Shown here: piece by piece, positions 6,141-8,347 of the stretch
How positions within the stretch are numbered: the stretch's first letter is position 1
Layout: each line of letters opens with the position of its first letter
Origin: Acidobacteriota bacterium
GTDB taxonomy: Bacteria; Acidobacteriota; Terriglobia; UBA7540
Direction of reading: 5' to 3'
DNA: 8,347 nt
Assembly (NCBI GenBank): GCA_021827245.1
Contig: JAKAWN010000305.1
Coordinates: forward strand, 1 to 8,347
The notes under the pieces: model-generated
What the model saw: the letters and a program-made list of their open reading frames with translations, nothing else
What the model was told of the DNA's origin: nothing
The model's database searches: none
Translations under genes and position numbers: made by a program

Positions 6141-7559
6141 ATGGTGTCTTCAACATTATTGGCAAAAAGTACTGAGGAGCAAAATGATGTCCTAACACGG
6201 TTCCAGAACCGAGTCCAGGAGAGGACGGCTCGAGTCGGAGTGATTGGAATGGGTTACGTGAGACTGCCTATCGCTCTTCTCTTTGCGAGGAAAGGCTTTC
6301 AAACCACGGGATTCGACATTGATCCGGGAAAACTCGACTCACTCCGCCGGGGTGAAAGCTACATTAAACATATCCCCCAATCTGAGATTGTCGAAGAGAT
6401 CCAGAAAAATCATCTCTTGCCCACGACTGACTTTACGCAGTTGAGTGGCATGGATGCAATTATCATCTGTGTTCCAACTCCTCTCGATAACCATCGGGAG
6501 CCAGACCTTTCCTATATCCGCGCTACGGCGGAATCGATCAGCAGCTATCTGCGCCGTGGGCAGCTCGTTGTTCTGGAAAGCACCACGTACCCGGGCACTA
6601 CCGAAGAAGTCGTGTTGCCGATCCTTGAAAGGTCGGGGCTGCGTTGCGAGATATCAGATTACTCTGTCGAAGCAAAGCAGAACGCGACTCAGGATTGCGT
6701 CCAGACGGATTTTCTTTTAGCATTTTCTCCCGAGCGAGAGGACCCGGGCAACAAACAGTTCAAAGCCTACCAGGTGCCCAAGGTGATCGGGGGAGTCAAC
6801 GCCCTGAGTGTCCTCGCCACGCAAAGCCTCTATGAGACAGCCTTCGAGCAAACAGTCCTGGTGAGTTCATCACGGGCCGCAGAGATGACAAACATTCTGG
6901 AAAATACTTATCGGTGCGTGAACATTGCGCTTGTCAACGAATTGAAGTTGCTTTGCATGCGGATGGGCTTGGACATTTGGGAAATCATCGATGCTGCTAA
7001 GACAAAACCTTTTGGCTTCTCCGCCTTCTATCCGGGGCCGGGTTTGGGCGGCCATTGCATCCCAATCGATCCCTTTTATCTGACATGGAAAGCGCGCGAG
7101 TACGAGTTCCCGACTCGGTTCATTGAGCTGGCTGGAGAGATTAATACTTCGATGCCCGAACACGTCTTGGCGTCCGCCGCGGACGCCCTCAACCGCCGGG
7201 GGCAGTGCCTGAACGACGCTCGGATCCTGATTCTGGGGTTCAGTTACAAGAAGGATATCGACGACCTGCGGGAATCCCCCGCACTGGCGATTATCGAACT
7301 CCTGCGTTCACGCGGAGTACGTGTCGATTATCACGATCCGTACATTCCGCACTTGGGACAGATGCGCCGGTACAGTTTCCAGCTGGATTCAGTAGAACTC
7401 AGTGTCGAAACCCTCTCACAATATGATGCCGTGCTCATTGCTACAGACCATTCCTCCTTCGATTACGAGTTTGTGGCTTGTCCCGCACGGCTGGTGATTG
7501 ATACCCGCGACGCTACGCGGGATGTTACGAAATACCGGGAAAAAATCGTCCGTTGCTGA
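6141..7559 (+). CDS. wbpA: UDP-N-acetyl-hexosamine 6-dehydrogenase (WbpA/VipA type nucleotide-sugar dehydrogenase)
   Basis: A 472-residue enzyme expected to oxidise C6 of UDP-GlcNAc or a related UDP-sugar to the uronic acid with two NAD+, supplying an acidic sugar for surface polysaccharide. The N-terminal NAD domain has VGVIGMGYVRLP near residue 33-43, followed by GFDID. Then come CVPTPLDNHREPDLSYI (about 110-126), ESTTYPGTTEEVVLP and FSPEREDPGN. The central helix carries EMTNILENTYRCVNIALVNE. The catalytic cysteine is Cys306 in GPGLGGHCIPIDPFYLTWKA, which together with SYKKDIDDLRESPAL in the C-terminal UDP domain points to the WbpA group over UDP-glucose dehydrogenase. Two oddities: the third glycine of the GxGxxG motif is Arg (GYVRLP), and about 15-20 extra residues (CEISDYSVEAKQNATQDCV) stand between SGL and LLAFSPER. 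Start at 6141 was chosen from the ribosome site; ATG 6132 is also in frame. Exact substrate uncertain. Confidence 0.9.
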   Translation: MVSSTLLAKSTEEQNDVLTRFQNRVQERTARVGVIGMGYVRLPIALLFARKGFQTTGFDIDPGKLDSLRRGESYIKHIPQSEIVEEIQKNHLLPTTDFTQLSGMDAIIICVPTPLDNHREPDLSYIRATAESISSYLRRGQLVVLESTTYPGTTEEVVLPILERSGLRCEISDYSVEAKQNATQDCVQTDFLLAFSPEREDPGNKQFKAYQVPKVIGGVNALSVLATQSLYETAFEQTVLVSSSRAAEMTNILENTYRCVNIALVNELKLLCMRMGLDIWEIIDAAKTKPFGFSAFYPGPGLGGHCIPIDPFYLTWKAREYEFPTRFIELAGEINTSMPEHVLASAADALNRRGQCLNDARILILGFSYKKDIDDLRESPALAIIELLRSRGVRVDYHDPYIPHLGQMRRYSFQLDSVELSVETLSQYDAVLIATDHSSFDYEFVACPARLVIDTRDATRDVTKYREKIVRC

Positions 7560-7720
7560 GAACTCGGCGATCTGAAGGCAGTGACCGATGATCGAGGAGA
7601 TGGAATACTGCTGTAAGCCCGTCTCTGGCAGCCCTGCAATTTCTCCCTCATTTTATGACTGCCATACGCGAAGTTCGCAGTCGAAGGTCCGTGGAAGTGT
7701 AACTGGCCGAATGGGGAATT

Positions 7721-8347
7721 TCAGGGCCCTGTCGTTACTTGGGCTGGCCCCTCGGGGGCGCTTTCCGTTCCGCTTGAATCCACAGACTTGACCTCGTAGA
7801 AGTACGTTGTCGCCCCTTGAACAGTGCCGTCGCTGTAAGAGGTATTGGTTACTGGCGACGATCCATTAACTCTGCCAAAAGGTCCTCCCGATGACAACGC
7901 GCGATAGACGTTATAACCAGTAATCGTGACGGGGCTGGAGGTGGGCGCGCTCCATGTCAAATCGACACTGTGAAACGTGAAACCTGAGGGCAGTGTAGCC
8001 GATTGGCCGTCGGTGTTTGTCACGGTTACGGTTACCGAACCCGAGCTGTGCGGGGGAGTTGTCGCCCGGATCGTGGTGGAGTTGCTGACCGTAACTGAGC
8101 TTGCAGCGAGACCTCCTATGGTCACGGATGCGCCCGACTGAAAATTGGTGCCGGCGATCGTGATAGTGGTTCCCCCGTCGGCGGGTCCGGATATTGGCGA
8201 GACGCTGCTGACAGAGAAAGTCGTCGAGCCATACGTAAAAGCGTTGGCGAGGTTTGCGCTGGTTCCGTTGGGGTTCATCACTTGAACGGTAACCGCACCT
8301 GCAGCATGAGCCGGAGTGATTGCCCTCAACTGGGTTGAGAGATCGGA
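7721..8347 (-). CDS. IPT/TIG and fibronectin type III domain protein, C-terminal part (5' end beyond window)
   Basis: The last 208 residues of a larger protein; the frame is open through the right edge and ends in TGA at 7723-7721. The first visible residues (SDLSTQLRAITPAHAAG) are the tail of one IPT/TIG domain ending at NAFTYG. A complete second TIG domain follows: SVSPISGPADGGTTITIAGTNF, then TIRATTPPHSSGSVTVTVTN and GFTF. Then comes a fibronectin type III domain: DLTWSAPTSSPVTITGYNVYRA, then YFYEVKSVDSSGTESAPEGPAQVTT. Such immunoglobulin-like arrays belong to secreted or surface-anchored proteins used in adhesion or polysaccharide binding. No C-terminal anchor, sorting signal or membrane segment follows the FN3 domain, so attachment, if any, must be elsewhere. 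It is convergent with the dehydrogenase gene, with 161 bases between the stops and no clear terminator there. Confidence 0.88.
   Translation of the reverse strand, partial: SDLSTQLRAITPAHAAGAVTVQVMNPNGTSANLANAFTYGSTTFSVSSVSPISGPADGGTTITIAGTNFQSGASVTIGGLAASSVTVSNSTTIRATTPPHSSGSVTVTVTNTDGQSATLPSGFTFHSVDLTWSAPTSSPVTITGYNVYRALSSGGPFGRVNGSSPVTNTSYSDGTVQGATTYFYEVKSVDSSGTESAPEGPAQVTTGP

Noticed and set aside
7588..7791. Plus-strand open frame of 67 codons after the dehydrogenase gene
   Set aside because: It overlaps the TIG/FN3 gene on the other strand and shows no ribosome site or family feature.

Overview
The window looks like chromosomal DNA from a free-living, moderately GC-rich Gram-negative bacterium. 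An Acidobacteriota-like host is my best guess. It rests on the TIG/FN3 surface protein, the style of the polysaccharide deacetylase and the ISKra4-type element, and on no rRNA or marker gene, so it is an inference only. No RNA gene, CRISPR array or phage gene was found.

Layout from left to right. (1) At 1-1058 on the minus strand there are two small cupin genes in tandem, 19 nt apart. Both start with GTG behind a strong AGGAGG, and the downstream one runs off the left edge. (2) At about 1077-1344 there is a gene-free stretch leading into a decayed ISKra4-family insertion sequence on the minus strand, with a minimal extent of 1345-3085. Its transposase frame is cut by one in-frame amber codon and its accessory DUF6788-like frame carries a single-base frameshift, so the element is probably dead. 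(3) At 3212-7559 on the plus strand there are three genes: a NodB-type polysaccharide deacetylase-like protein, an Sfp-type 4'-phosphopantetheinyl transferase, and a WbpA-type UDP-N-acetyl-hexosamine 6-dehydrogenase. About 600 gene-free bases separate the first two and about 160 separate the last two. (4) At 7721-8347 on the minus strand, convergent to the previous gene, is the C-terminal end of a secreted or surface protein with IPT/TIG domains and a fibronectin type III domain. It runs off the right edge.

How the genes could work together: the dehydrogenase would make a UDP-sugar uronate precursor, and the deacetylase-like protein would trim acetyl groups from an exported glycan, as expected at the edge of an exopolysaccharide or capsule locus. 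The phosphopantetheinyl transferase implies a carrier-protein pathway nearby (an acyl carrier protein, polyketide or peptide synthetase), but no such gene lies in the window. The insertion sequence sits directly against the 5' end of the deacetylase gene and may have changed its promoter. I see no clear new system. The points most worth a second look are the lesions in the insertion sequence, its position against the deacetylase gene, the Gly-to-Arg change in the dehydrogenase nucleotide-binding motif, and the pairing of a carrier-protein activator with glycan genes.
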